Below are positions 25,794 to 35,606 of a stretch of DNA of 64,000 bases, piece after piece (within the stretch, counting starts at the first letter, position 1; every line of letters begins with the position of its first letter). The translations under genes were made by a program, and so were the position numbers. This DNA is from Akkermansiaceae bacterium. Lineage in GTDB: Bacteria > Verrucomicrobiota > Verrucomicrobiia > Verrucomicrobiales > Akkermansiaceae. Location: the NCBI GenBank assembly GCA_029253285.1, contig JAQWZU010000067.1, forward strand, positions 1 through 64,000. Reading direction: 5' to 3'. Under the pieces are notes generated by a model. That model saw nothing but the letters and a program-made list of their open reading frames with translations. It was not told the DNA's origin and did not search any database.

Positions 25794-28513
25794 CCCTGAG
25801 TCTTATAGATCAAACGTAAGGCATCCAGACGAATACGCGCTCCCTTGAGAGCTTTCTCAAGATCCTCCTGTCGCGTCTTTACCATCTCGATCTCGTGATC
25901 GCCAATCATAGGGTTCACTTCGGCCAAATCCCGCAAGCGATCCAACTCCGCGCTCAACGACACTTTCATCGTCTCGACCGCCTTGGTCACCACCGTCTTG
26001 CGGCGGGCTTTCACAAGTCCACCCAACTGCTTCAACATGCCCGGAATCAGCTCCTGGGTCACCTGAGGTTGCCCCAAAAACTTACGATGCTTACCGGGTC
26101 GACAAACTGCCCGAATCAACTTTGCGTCGCTCGTCAGATCATTCCCCTTAAAGTCCACCGCCACCCGAATCGGCACCGCCGGCAGGAAGTGATCGGTCTG
26201 CAAGGAAGCCGGAGCAATACACTCCACAACATAGTAAGCCTCCATGATCACCGAAGTCTCACCCGGCGTCTCCCAGACTCCAAAGGCACTATTCCCGGCC
26301 TCGCCCGACAACAATAAATCAATCGCCGAAACCACCATGGGATGATCCGCCGACATAAAGCCCATCTCTTCCCGACTCAGGGCCTTATCCCGATCAAAAG
26401 TCACCGCCATTCCTTCTTCCGGCAAATCCGGAAAAGCATCGGTGATGACATTCCCCGGTTTCAACAAATAATCCCGGTCATCAAGCTCCTCCACTTCGAG
26501 CCCGAAAAAGTCAAAAGTCCGCGCAATCCAATCTTCAAAATTTCGATCCCGATCCCACGTGTCCATCCTCTCGAGAACTTCGTCGATCTCACCACCCCCA
26601 TTCGAGGTTAGCGCAAGCAAACGATCGTGCCCGCGTTCCATCTCAGCTTCGGTTTCATCACGCAAAACCTTCGAGGCCGCGATAAACTCATCAAGCGTAT
26701 CCGTCTTCAAAGCCTGCAAGCGCTTCACCAAGATCTGCGCACCTTGCAAATTCTTCTCAAAGGCATTCAGTCCTTCGGAATACCACCGAGCATAACGCTC
26801 GCACCGCTGTCCCTTCACAAAAGGCACATGAATATGAATTGTCTCGGTCTGGCCAATCCGATCCAGTCGCCCGATCCGTTGTTCCAGCAATTCCGGATTC
26901 TCCGGCAAATCAAAAAGCACCAAATGATGGGCAAACTGGAAATTCCGCCCTTCACTTCCAATCTCGGAACACAAAAGAACACGCGCTCCTTCCTCCTCGG
27001 AAAAGTAGGCCGCATTGCGATCCCGCTGAAGTAAGGTCAGTTCTTCGTGGAACTGCGCCAGGTTCACCGCCACCCGATCCAGCACCGCCACTGCAATCTC
27101 CTCGACCAACTCGAGCGTCTTACAAATCAACAAGACCTTCTCGTCCGGATTCTTCTCCAAAAACTCCACCAGCCAATCGATCTTAGGCGCAAAATCATCA
27201 TCACCTTTCAACTCGATCAAATTCTGCTTCCGCTCCGGAAAGCCGCTCAGCTGCTTTCGGGTATTTCGAAACATCACCCGACCGGTCCCAAAGGAATCGA
27301 GCAAATCCGAAACCACTTCATCACGCATTCCCTCCTCTTCAATCTTCGTAAGCCCATCCGCCAAACGAGGCGAACGTTTCGCAAATGCCTCAACCGTGGC
27401 ATCTCCCACAGACTCTCCCGACTTCACAACATCAATGACATCCGCCACCTCTTCATAGTGCGCCGACTCTTCCAGGAAATCCTCCAAATCATTGTAACGA
27501 TCCGGGTCAAGCAACTGCAATCGCGCAAAGTGCCCCTCCGCACCCAACTGCTGCGGCGTCGCGGTGAGCAAGAGAACCGAAGCCGTTTCCGCAGCCAGCA
27601 CTTGCACCAATTCGTATTCCTCACTTGCCTCCTCGGGCGTCCACTCCAAGTGATGAGCCTCATCCACGATTAACAAATCCCACCCCGCCTCGATCACCTG
27701 TGGCATTCTTTCTGGGTTCGCGATTAAAAAGTCCGCGCTGCACAACACCAATTGGCTATCCAAAAAGGGATTCGCCTCCGGATCATTATGGGTAATCGAC
27801 GCACACCGCGCCTCGTCAAAGAGCGAGAAAGTCAGATTAAATCTCCGATACAGCTCCACAAACCATTGATGAGTCAACGCCTCCGGCACCAAAATCAACA
27901 CTCGCTCGGCTCGCCCGGTCAACTGGAGACGATGCAAAATCAAGCACGCCTCAATCGTCTTCCCCAATCCCACTTCATCCGCCAGCAATACCCGGGGCGC
28001 AATTCGTGAGGCCACTTCGTTCACAATCGCGATCTGATGCGGAATCAAATCCATTCGTCCACCCAAAAACCCCCTAACCGGTGACTTGCGAATCTGACTA
28101 CTCCGGAAAAGCGATTCCGCACGCAGATTAAAAGTCCGTAATTCATCAACCTGCCCGCTCAGCAAACGATCTTCCGGCTTTGAAAAACTGATGGTATCCG
28201 AAAGCTCCGCTTCCTCGATGGCCCGCTCGCCCGCGTGATAAGTCAATAAACCCTCCTTCTCCTCCACCCGATCAATCGTCACCGTCACTCCATCATGCAA
28301 AAGAACTTCATCCCCCGCCTTAAATTGCACCCGCATAATCGGCGCCGTCTCCAGCGAATACGTCCGCTTCTCCTCTGTCGCCGTGAACAGAATACTCACC
28401 TGCCCGTTCTCCTTCTCCAACAAAATCCCCAAACCCAATTCAGGCTCGGTCTTGCTAATCCATCTCTGACCCGGCGCAATCGCAGTGTGACTCACGCTGT
28501 TCGATACATCCAC
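25790..28513 (-). CDS. rapA: RapA-like Swi2/Snf2 ATPase (RNA polymerase recycling)
   Basis: 907 residues from a GTG at 28513. The N-terminal 110 residues form Tudor-like beta domains (PGQRWISKTEPELGLG...). The Snf2 helicase core has ADEVGLGKTIEA (Walker A at 182-186), the DEAH box IVDEAHHLEW (284-287), LLLTATPQQLG and, in the second RecA domain, GSEGRNFQFAHHLVLFDLP and QRIGRLDRIGQ. The C-terminal 350 residues match the RapA C-terminal region (LRDETEAEMERGHDRLLAL). E. coli RapA has 968 residues and releases stalled or post-termination RNA polymerase from DNA. A generic Snf2 remodeller is the alternative, but the N- and C-terminal domains favour RapA. Confidence 0.88.
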   Translation of the reverse strand: MDVSNSVSHTAIAPGQRWISKTEPELGLGILLEKENGQVSILFTATEEKRTYSLETAPIMRVQFKAGDEVLLHDGVTVTIDRVEEKEGLLTYHAGERAIEEAELSDTISFSKPEDRLLSGQVDELRTFNLRAESLFRSSQIRKSPVRGFLGGRMDLIPHQIAIVNEVASRIAPRVLLADEVGLGKTIEACLILHRLQLTGRAERVLILVPEALTHQWFVELYRRFNLTFSLFDEARCASITHNDPEANPFLDSQLVLCSADFLIANPERMPQVIEAGWDLLIVDEAHHLEWTPEEASEEYELVQVLAAETASVLLLTATPQQLGAEGHFARLQLLDPDRYNDLEDFLEESAHYEEVADVIDVVKSGESVGDATVEAFAKRSPRLADGLTKIEEEGMRDEVVSDLLDSFGTGRVMFRNTRKQLSGFPERKQNLIELKGDDDFAPKIDWLVEFLEKNPDEKVLLICKTLELVEEIAVAVLDRVAVNLAQFHEELTLLQRDRNAAYFSEEEGARVLLCSEIGSEGRNFQFAHHLVLFDLPENPELLEQRIGRLDRIGQTETIHIHVPFVKGQRCERYARWYSEGLNAFEKNLQGAQILVKRLQALKTDTLDEFIAASKVLRDETEAEMERGHDRLLALTSNGGGEIDEVLERMDTWDRDRNFEDWIARTFDFFGLEVEELDDRDYLLKPGNVITDAFPDLPEEGMAVTFDRDKALSREEMGFMSADHPMVVSAIDLLLSGEAGNSAFGVWETPGETSVIMEAYYVVECIAPASLQTDHFLPAVPIRVAVDFKGNDLTSDAKLIRAVCRPGKHRKFLGQPQVTQELIPGMLKQLGGLVKARRKTVVTKAVETMKVSLSAELDRLRDLAEVNPMIGDHEIEMVKTRQEDLEKALKGARIRLDALRLIYKTQG

Positions 28514-28641
28514 CCCACCAAGATGTCGAGACGCACCCGAGAGGAATTATGATCCACCCGTTAGCCTATATGCTTCCACCAATTTCCCACATTGCCTTTA
28601 ATGTTCATCAACAGACCAAGAATGAGTCAATCCAACGACTC

Positions 28642-29838
28642 CTATAGCACTCCAAGCTCTTTCCCGACTTCCACAAATGCCTCAAGGCCTCGATCCAAAT
28701 GCTCCTTGGTATGCGCCGCTGAGATCTGGGTCCGGATCCTCGCCCGTCCTTTTGGAACGACCGGGAAGAAAAAGCCAATCGCGTAGATTCCCCTCTCCAT
28801 CAATCCTGCCGAGAACCGCTGGGACAATTCCGCCTCACCTAAAATCACCGGCGTAATCGGATGCTCCGCCCCCGACACTTCAAAGCCCGTCGATTCTATC
28901 TGCTCCCGGAAATACCGCGCGTTTTCTTTCGCCCGATCCGCCAAGTCCGTCGAAGCCGTCAACATCTCCAGCACCTTGAGCGACGCCGCCGCGATTGGAG
29001 GTGCGATACTATTGGAAAACAAATACGGCCGCGATCTCTGACGAAGCAAATCCACGATCTCCTTCTTCCCCGAAGTGTATCCGCCTGAGGCACCTCCGAG
29101 CGCTTTTCCCAAAGTCCCCGTCGTCAAATCAATCTTCCCAAAAAGACCACAATGCTCATGCGTCCCGCTCCCGCGCGCGCCCAGGAATCCCGTGGCATGA
29201 CAGTCATCAAAGTGCACCAAAGCGCCATATTTTTCCGCCAGCGCATGAACGCCCGCGAGATCGGCAATCACTCCGTCCATCGAAAAGACCCCATCCGTCG
29301 TGATCAACTTGTGTCGCGCTCCGTCGGCATCCGCCTGCTTCAGCTTTCCCTCCAAATCCGCGAGATCATTGTTGGCGTAGCGATAGCGCTTCGCTTTGCA
29401 CAAACGCACGCCATCAATAATCGAGGCATGATTGAGCGAATCCGAAATCACGGCATCCTCCGCCGTTAACAAGGTTTCGAAAAGCCCGCCGTTGGCATCG
29501 AAACACGAGGGGTAGAGAATGGTATCCTCCGTTCCAAGAAACTCCGTGAGCGCCTCTTCCAGCCGACGATGTAAGGTCTGCGTACCGCAAATAAACCGAA
29601 CCGAAGAAAGCCCAAAGCCATATTCATCGATCGCCTCTCTCGCCGCTTCCCGAACCTCAGGGTGATTCGATAGCCCAAGGTAGTTGTTCGCGCACATATT
29701 GATCACCCGTCGACCGTCATCGAGCGTAATCTCCGCGTCCTGGGGCGACCTGATCTGGCTTTCTCTTTTATAAAGGCCATCGCGCTCAATCTCCTCCAAG
29801 GTTGTGGCAAGCTGAGTCTGAAATTCAGAAGTATACAT
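28642..29838 (-). CDS. kbl: Glycine C-acetyltransferase (2-amino-3-ketobutyrate CoA ligase)
   Basis: 398 residues, the family's usual length. It belongs to the alpha-oxoamine synthases: [43 protein letters not shown], the [10 protein letters not shown] aspartate-histidine pair and the PLP lysine in GTLGK245ALGG. It cleaves 2-amino-3-oxobutyrate with CoA to glycine and acetyl-CoA. It is 18 bases downstream of tdh, so the two genes form the two-step threonine degradation operon; the unstable intermediate is passed between the enzymes. Confidence 0.97.
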   Translation of the reverse strand: MYTSEFQTQLATTLEEIERDGLYKRESQIRSPQDAEITLDDGRRVINMCANNYLGLSNHPEVREAAREAIDEYGFGLSSVRFICGTQTLHRRLEEALTEFLGTEDTILYPSCFDANGGLFETLLTAEDAVISDSLNHASIIDGVRLCKAKRYRYANNDLADLEGKLKQADADGARHKLITTDGVFSMDGVIADLAGVHALAEKYGALVHFDDCHATGFLGARGSGTHEHCGLFGKIDLTTGTLGKALGGASGGYTSGKKEIVDLLRQRSRPYLFSNSIAPPIAAASLKVLEMLTASTDLADRAKENARYFREQIESTGFEVSGAEHPITPVILGEAELSQRFSAGLMERGIYAIGFFFPVVPKGRARIRTQISAAHTKEHLDRGLEAFVEVGKELGVL

Positions 29839-29856
29839 AATTTTTAAGGTGATATT

Positions 29857-30891
29857 TTACCCAAGGTCGGACCATTGCAGAAGAACTTTCCCACAGGAGC
29901 CCCCTTTCATTGCCGCGAAGCCTTCTTCGAAATCGGCGTAGTGAAAACGATGAGTGATCACGGGCGAAATATCGAGGCCCGACTGGATCATCGAGGTCAT
30001 CTGATACCAGGTCTCGTACATCTTCCGGCCATAGATTCCCTTGATCGTCAGCGAATTAAAAATGACCTGATTCCAGTCAATCGTGACATTCGGCCCGGGA
30101 ATTCCCAACAGGGCAATCTGCCCACTATGCCGCATATTGGAAATCAAGTCATTGAAGGCATGATGATTTCCGGACATTTCCAAACCGACATCAAATCCCT
30201 CCTTCATTCCCAATTCATCTTGTACGTCCGATAATTTTTCCTTCCCCACATTGACGGCCCTCGTTGCTCCAAGCGTCCTGGCTAGCTCGAGGCGTGTCTC
30301 GTCCAGATCGGTAATCACGACGTGTCTCGCACCCGCATGTTTCGCGATCGCCACTGACATGATTCCGATTGGACCCGCCCCGGTAACGAGCACGTCCTCG
30401 CCCAGTAGGGGAAACGTCAGCGCCGTATGGGTGGCATTTCCAAGGGGATCAAAAATCGCCGCTTCATCTCGTGAGATCTCCGGGGCCAGCTTCCAAACAT
30501 TTGTCGCCGGCAGCGCGAGATACTCCGCGAAGGCACCCGGCGAAGTCACCCCCACGCCCTTGGTGTCCTTGCAGTAATGCCGTCGTCCCGCCAGACAGTT
30601 GCGACACCTTCCACAAATCAAATGCCCTTCCCCGGAAACAACATCACCCACTTTCAAATAATCCACCTCCCCGCCGACCTCGACAATGTCCCCCACAAAT
30701 TCATGCCCCGTCACCAAGGGCACCGGAATGGTCTTGGCCGCCCATTCATCCCAATTGTAAATGTGTAGGTCAGTACCACAGATCCCCGTACGATCTACTT
30801 TGATCAAGACGTCCCGAGGTCCAATTGAGGGCTCAGGAACATCCGACAAAGTCAAGCCAGGCGCAGAGTCGTTTTTAACAAGTGCTTTCAC
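29857..30891 (-). CDS. tdh: L-threonine 3-dehydrogenase
   Basis: 344 residues starting at a GTG. This is a zinc medium-chain dehydrogenase with the catalytic zinc ligands C38 (GICGTDLH) and H63-E64 (GHEF), the structural zinc cysteines at 93, 96, 99 and 107 ([15 protein letters not shown]), and the NAD-binding motif [11 protein letters not shown]. The NWDEWA segment after CGTDLHIY is characteristic of bacterial Tdh. It oxidises threonine to 2-amino-3-oxobutyrate, which Kbl converts to glycine and acetyl-CoA. It is divergent from the selenoprotein gene at 31082, with a 190-base shared promoter region. Confidence 0.97.
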   Translation of the reverse strand: MKALVKNDSAPGLTLSDVPEPSIGPRDVLIKVDRTGICGTDLHIYNWDEWAAKTIPVPLVTGHEFVGDIVEVGGEVDYLKVGDVVSGEGHLICGRCRNCLAGRRHYCKDTKGVGVTSPGAFAEYLALPATNVWKLAPEISRDEAAIFDPLGNATHTALTFPLLGEDVLVTGAGPIGIMSVAIAKHAGARHVVITDLDETRLELARTLGATRAVNVGKEKLSDVQDELGMKEGFDVGLEMSGNHHAFNDLISNMRHSGQIALLGIPGPNVTIDWNQVIFNSLTIKGIYGRKMYETWYQMTSMIQSGLDISPVITHRFHYADFEEGFAAMKGGSCGKVLLQWSDLG

Positions 30892-31081
30892 TATAATTCA
30901 ATTTCGATTTCCGAGAACCATCCTTTGATCTGGATTTTAGAGACACGCAAGCCGCGATTCTTGAAAATGTATGACAGGGTATTCAGATCCCTCTCACACT
31001 TCTTCGCAACAAAGTGCAAACTCCATGGTTTCCTCCTCCAACTACTGAAACATTCTGCTAATCATTCCTCAACTACTCCTA

Positions 31082-32101
31082 ATGAAAACTTTCGCCCTCC
31101 TTCTCTCAATTTCTATCGCGACTCTCTCCGCGCAACGAGGCCCAAGACCTCATGAGATTGCCGAATCACCCGCTGAAATCGGCTCATCAGGCTTCGTCTG
31201 GTATCCCATCCTTGAAGACGGACTCGCCGAAGCCAAACGCTCCAAGCGTCCGATCTTCTTCATGGCCGCCGCTTCACAGTGTAGCGGGGTTTCCGGAGTC
31301 TTCTGACCCGGCTACACTCACACGGCGTACCGTGAGTACACCCAGGAAGATGTTATCAAAGCGAGCCGCGACTTTGTCTGTATTCGCATCGACTCCTACG
31401 AAAGCGAAGAGGCTCAGAAAATTGTCCGCAGCCATCTCAACGGAAGATTTGAAAACACCGCCTTCTGCATCCTTTCCCCTGATGGCAAAGAACGCCTGAC
31501 TCGAAGCGGACGTGGACCCGGACAGGTTTTTAGAGGAGACCTTGCGAGCTCCCTCAACACCATTTCCAAAAAATATCGGAGTAGAGACAAAGGCGCCGCA
31601 GTCCCGGATTTCCCCACATTCAAGCTCAGCCTGAACGTCTCTTCCGCCGACCAACGCCTCCTCCTTCTCGTCACCGGGAATGACAAGGAACTCAAAACCG
31701 CCCGCAAGCATCTCCAACCATTCGCAGAGCACCCGGACATCATTGGCCGCTTCCACTACGATTTTGAAAGTGACGAAAAAACTTGGTCGAAGGTCTTGAG
31801 CAAAAGTAAATCAGGCTCCCGGATCATGATTGTTGCAGCTGACGCCTTCGGACAAAAAGGCGAAGTCATCAAAAGCTTCCCTCTCAATGTCAAACTGAGT
31901 GATCTGAAAGACGCTCTCCTCAAGGCCAACGAAACCTACGCCAAGAACACGACGAAGAAAAACTACGGCAACCACATTCAGAAGGGCCGTCGCAATGGCG
32001 TGACCTGGGAAATGCCCATGGAGTATGGTGAAGACCGGGACGGAGACGGAAAAATCGACCATCGTGGAGGAGCTGGTCGTCCGGGGCCACGCCGCCGGTA
32101 G
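31082..32101 (+). CDS. Thioredoxin-like exported selenoprotein, UGA at codon 75
   Basis: Read through one in-frame TGA (31304-31306), the frame gives 339 residues plus the selenocysteine, ending at TAG 32101. A signal peptide (MKTFALLLSISIATLSA) is followed by FVWYPILEDGLAEAKRSKRP and a thioredoxin-like segment IFFMAAASQC67SGVSGVF-U75-PGYTHTAYREYTQEDV; Cys67 and Sec75 are the likely redox residues. FVCIRIDSYESEEAQKIV, FENTAFCILSPDGK and later thioredoxin-like strands follow, so conservation of a structured domain continues far past the TGA. The C-terminus has a calcium-loop-like DRDGDGKIDHRG. A SECIS-like hairpin follows the TGA. Exported thiol/selenol oxidoreductase is the inferred role; a nonsense mutation is the alternative. 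Confidence 0.82.
31304..31340 (+). promoter_or_regulatory. SECIS-like element of the thioredoxin-like selenoprotein
   Basis: The in-frame TGA is at 31304-31306. The hairpin runs 31316-31337: ACUCAC with a 2-base bulge (AC), then GG, loop CGUA (31326-31329), CC and GUGAGU. That gives eight base pairs; the bulge position is ambiguous because of the AC repeat. Nineteen bases separate the TGA from the loop, and the loop has a G at its second position, as in the bacterial SECIS consensus as I recall it. Confidence 0.7.
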
Positions 32102-32104
32102 GAA

Positions 32105-35100
32105 CTATCGTTCTGCCACCTTCAATCGGTAGAATATTTTTTCGCCCACTTCGACAGGCTTCCCAAAAGTCATCAACTCCCGCCCATCAACCGGAACGGC
32201 CCGTGACACCATGGTCAATGATTCGTCGCTCCCCCAATCTTCCAGATTCGTCGAACTCTCCACAATCAACCTGGCCTGATCAGCTCCGACCTTCACTGGA
32301 AACTGAAACCGCAATTCGCCTCCATCTTCCGAAAAGAGAATTGCCAATCTTCCATCACGCCGGTCTCCGACATCCGTCCCGATGGCATACTCGAAAAAGT
32401 CATCCAACTTATCACCATCGGAATCAACTCCGGTAAGACTACCAAAAGCAAGCGTCGCCCCACTTCCCGGAGTTCCCCCCGCAAGCATGCTCACTCGCCA
32501 ATTTGAAGCATCCCGATGATCCGGATTTGTATCCGGTAATATCAAAGTCAAACTATGTCCCACTCCATCCGCACCCTTGGGCCAGGGAGCGGCATCGTTG
32601 AAGGCAAAGTCATGAATCACCGAACCATCGGCAGCCCGCAAATCGATCCACTCGCCATCATTGTTCAAGCTGCCCGAAAAAGTCCCTACTACTTTATCTA
32701 CTACGGCAGGATACGCCGCGGCGAAATCATCGAGATCCTTCACTAACAAGATCCGCTCCCCGGGCACAAGCACCCACAAGCGCGTGCTTGTTCCTTCATC
32801 AAAGGAAAATTCAACGCCGTCTCGAAATTCCACACCCCGCAGGTCCACCGGGAGATCTCCGACATTCATCAACTCTACGAACTCCTCCTCAGTCTCCGCA
32901 TTCAACGGATGATAATACAGCTCACTGATAACGAGATTCTCACTGCTCGCCGGTTCCGTTCCGACATAAAACGCCGCACTGCTCAGCGCACTCCATTCTC
33001 CGCCGCTTAAGGCGCGGGCATTCACAATAAACGAAGCACCCAAGGGAACTGCGCCACTGTAAACAAATCCCCCGCCATCCTTCGGGTCGCTTCCATCGAT
33101 GGTATAGCGAATCTCTCCAGCTGGCGCCGTCATCGTCAAATTAAATCCCGGCGGAACGTTGCCTCCAAATTGACTCATCACCGGCGCCTCGACGGAGGGA
33201 TAGAGATTTTGATTCCTGAATTGATTTAAGACCGTCGCAGTACGTCCCGGGATGTAGTTACTCAACTGGTAATTCACTTCCGTCTGCCACTCCGAATTCA
33301 CCGTATATGGATTTCCGGCTCGCTGAGCGTCCCCCCACCTCGCCGATTCCGCAATCAGGGGGGTGCGCAATTCATCCACGAAGCCCTGGAAGGTTGCCGC
33401 AACACTCGGCGGAGTCAGCGCTCCGCTATTAAAGAAATGACGATGGATGCGATCCGCAAATAACAATCGATAATCCGCATTGGCCCGTAATTTCTGATGC
33501 ACCCCTGTCGCACGACCTGCATTGTTTTTGGTGGTATTATTTACCGTCGGTCCCAGCAAAGTCCGCTCGGAATCCCAAGTGAAAAACTTAAAGGTCTCGC
33601 CCTCTCCTCTCAAGCGCCCCGCCTGCCAGTTGTTGGTATCCCAGTCCGAGTTGCCGTTGTAAAAATTCACCAACAACCAATCGATCATGTTCTCCAAATC
33701 GAGATATTCTTGAATTCCATCGTAGTTTTCCGGCAAAGCCATATTGGTTTCCGAGATCGCCAGGACCTGATCCCACGGATCTACCGAACCATCGACCGCT
33801 TCGATGCCTGGTCGAGGTGATGACTTAATGACATCCCAATCTTCCTTCTCCCCGCCAAAGGCCTGCACCATGGAATCGGATTCGATTCGCTCGATTGTAT
33901 TGAACAAGCCCCAATACATTCCATTGAGATACACATGAATATGACCCTGCCTTGTCGCGGGTTGCCCCATTTCACCCTGAAGACGCCGCGCCAACTGGTC
34001 TCGAATATAGAGCGCCTCTTCCCGTTGAGGAGCACTGGGATGAAACCAAGAGTCACCATTCTGACCACGAAGCAAATAGCTGTTCACTTCGTCATCCTCG
34101 CTTCCCTCTCCAAAGATCGGAAACTTCAAAGTCGACTCCCCGTAGCTACTCCTAAAAACCAGCCGCATGTTGTGTTTCTTTCGTGAGGTTGTCCGACTGG
34201 CATTACCAAAAATACGCATCCCCGCATCGAGTTGAATTTCTTCACCATGGGGAAAATCAAAGAACTCCGCCGAAACTCTTCGCTCCCACGCCGGCCCACG
34301 GGCGATCACTGAATTGGAATAAATCCCACCAATCGCCGGATTGGTATTACTGTTAAACCAATCATCGACCTCCATCACCAGGGACAAGGTCGGGAGACCC
34401 CGCAAAGCCGCCTTGATCTGAGCCGTTGTCCCAATACTCCCTCCACTCGCCATGGAGTAGTCAGCTGTCACCGACGGCTGCCAGGTCGTAGGATAGCCCG
34501 CCGGATTCGGGGGCTGATTCACCACGTCATCTAGAAAAAGGTAAGTGTGCGTCATCACCTTTAGGGGAACAGCACCGGGAAAAAACGCACTCGCCCGCAA
34601 GGTCGTGGTCGTAGAAATTGAAATCGGAGCGGTGTAGAGAATCCCATTGTCTGGAGATGGCTCACTGGCATCCGTGGTATAATATATCTCAGCACCCACA
34701 GCCTCGGTTGAGAGGGCCACATTGAACGGCGCCGTAAAAAAGCCACGGGTAATATCTGCCACCACCTCCTCATCGGTGAGCGAATCAGCAGCCGTCGAGG
34801 CATTGGCCGCCAGCGGAGTCGGATTCACAAAATAACCCGGCCCATTCCCGGATAATCCCCACGATACTCCCACATTCTGCTCGGGATACTCAGGAGAAAA
34901 CTCATGGTGAATCGTTACCCCGTCCGGCTCGACCAAGGCAAGGTATTCCCCCTCTCGGGCCAATCCAAAATTGGCGTGTAATTCCCCCGCAGCCCCGATC
35001 CGGTCCTTGCCACTGGCGAAGATCATAAGATATCCGTTCCCATTCACTTGCGCGTTCGGGATTTCCCACTTCGATAAATTCGCCGGGTCATCGGTGAGAT

Positions 35101-35527
35101 ACCAACCCGCGAGATTTCCACCCAGTCCTCCCAAATTTCTCAACTCGATCCAGTCGGACTCGTCACCGTCTTCGTCCTGGATTGGTCCGGCATTTCTCGC
35201 TTGGATTTCGTTCAATCGAATCGGTCCGAAGACGGAAACCTCGATCGTTACTGAGCTTGACTCGGTATCAATCCCATCCGAAGCAGTCAACGTATACACC
35301 GTCGTTTCCGGGGGAGCCAAGATCCCGCTTCCAGATCTTGCCGGTATCGAGCCAATCCCCGGCTCCAAAGTCAAAGACGTCACGCCTTGATTCAAGGTCC
35401 AACTGATCGTCACCGCTTCCCCAGGATCAACCTCGGAAGGAGAAGCCTGGAAACTACTGATCAAGGGCAATCCTAGTGCACTGGCACACAAGCACGCCCA
35501 GCTGCAAATGAGTAGGAATATTCTCAT
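32105..35527 (-). CDS. Giant exported protein with lamin-tail and CotH-kinase domains
   Basis: 1140 residues with a signal peptide (MRIFLLICSWACLCASALG). In order: an Ig-like domain (VTISWTLNQG), a lamin-tail domain (IRLNEIQARN...DESDWIELRNLGG...GWYLTDDP), a chitobiase-C-like strand domain (GAEIYYTTDASEPS), a CotH-kinase domain at roughly 370-760 (IHVYLNGMYWGLFNTIERI, WDVIKSSPR, FKFFTWDSERTLLG), a second chitobiase-like domain (EIRYTIDGSDPKDGG) and a second lamin-tail domain (LVISELYYHPLNAETEEEFVELMNVG). It ends with the FFEYAIGTD region typical of Verrucomicrobial secreted proteins. CotH kinases phosphorylate spore-coat proteins in Bacillus; the function here is unknown. The gene is 3 bases from, and convergent with, the selenoprotein gene. 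Confidence 0.85.
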   Translation of the reverse strand: MRIFLLICSWACLCASALGLPLISSFQASPSEVDPGEAVTISWTLNQGVTSLTLEPGIGSIPARSGSGILAPPETTVYTLTASDGIDTESSSVTIEVSVFGPIRLNEIQARNAGPIQDEDGDESDWIELRNLGGLGGNLAGWYLTDDPANLSKWEIPNAQVNGNGYLMIFASGKDRIGAAGELHANFGLAREGEYLALVEPDGVTIHHEFSPEYPEQNVGVSWGLSGNGPGYFVNPTPLAANASTAADSLTDEEVVADITRGFFTAPFNVALSTEAVGAEIYYTTDASEPSPDNGILYTAPISISTTTTLRASAFFPGAVPLKVMTHTYLFLDDVVNQPPNPAGYPTTWQPSVTADYSMASGGSIGTTAQIKAALRGLPTLSLVMEVDDWFNSNTNPAIGGIYSNSVIARGPAWERRVSAEFFDFPHGEEIQLDAGMRIFGNASRTTSRKKHNMRLVFRSSYGESTLKFPIFGEGSEDDEVNSYLLRGQNGDSWFHPSAPQREEALYIRDQLARRLQGEMGQPATRQGHIHVYLNGMYWGLFNTIERIESDSMVQAFGGEKEDWDVIKSSPRPGIEAVDGSVDPWDQVLAISETNMALPENYDGIQEYLDLENMIDWLLVNFYNGNSDWDTNNWQAGRLRGEGETFKFFTWDSERTLLGPTVNNTTKNNAGRATGVHQKLRANADYRLLFADRIHRHFFNSGALTPPSVAATFQGFVDELRTPLIAESARWGDAQRAGNPYTVNSEWQTEVNYQLSNYIPGRTATVLNQFRNQNLYPSVEAPVMSQFGGNVPPGFNLTMTAPAGEIRYTIDGSDPKDGGGFVYSGAVPLGASFIVNARALSGGEWSALSSAAFYVGTEPASSENLVISELYYHPLNAETEEEFVELMNVGDLPVDLRGVEFRDGVEFSFDEGTSTRLWVLVPGERILLVKDLDDFAAAYPAVVDKVVGTFSGSLNNDGEWIDLRAADGSVIHDFAFNDAAPWPKGADGVGHSLTLILPDTNPDHRDASNWRVSMLAGGTPGSGATLAFGSLTGVDSDGDKLDDFFEYAIGTDVGDRRDGRLAILFSEDGGELRFQFPVKVGADQARLIVESSTNLEDWGSDESLTMVSRAVPVDGRELMTFGKPVEVGEKIFYRLKVAER

Positions 35528-35606
35528 CGAAGCTAATTAGTCATCACATGCATGACGGGATTCTTGCCGTCCCCGATATTTTCGAGGACAGCATTTAGAA
35601 ATCCGC

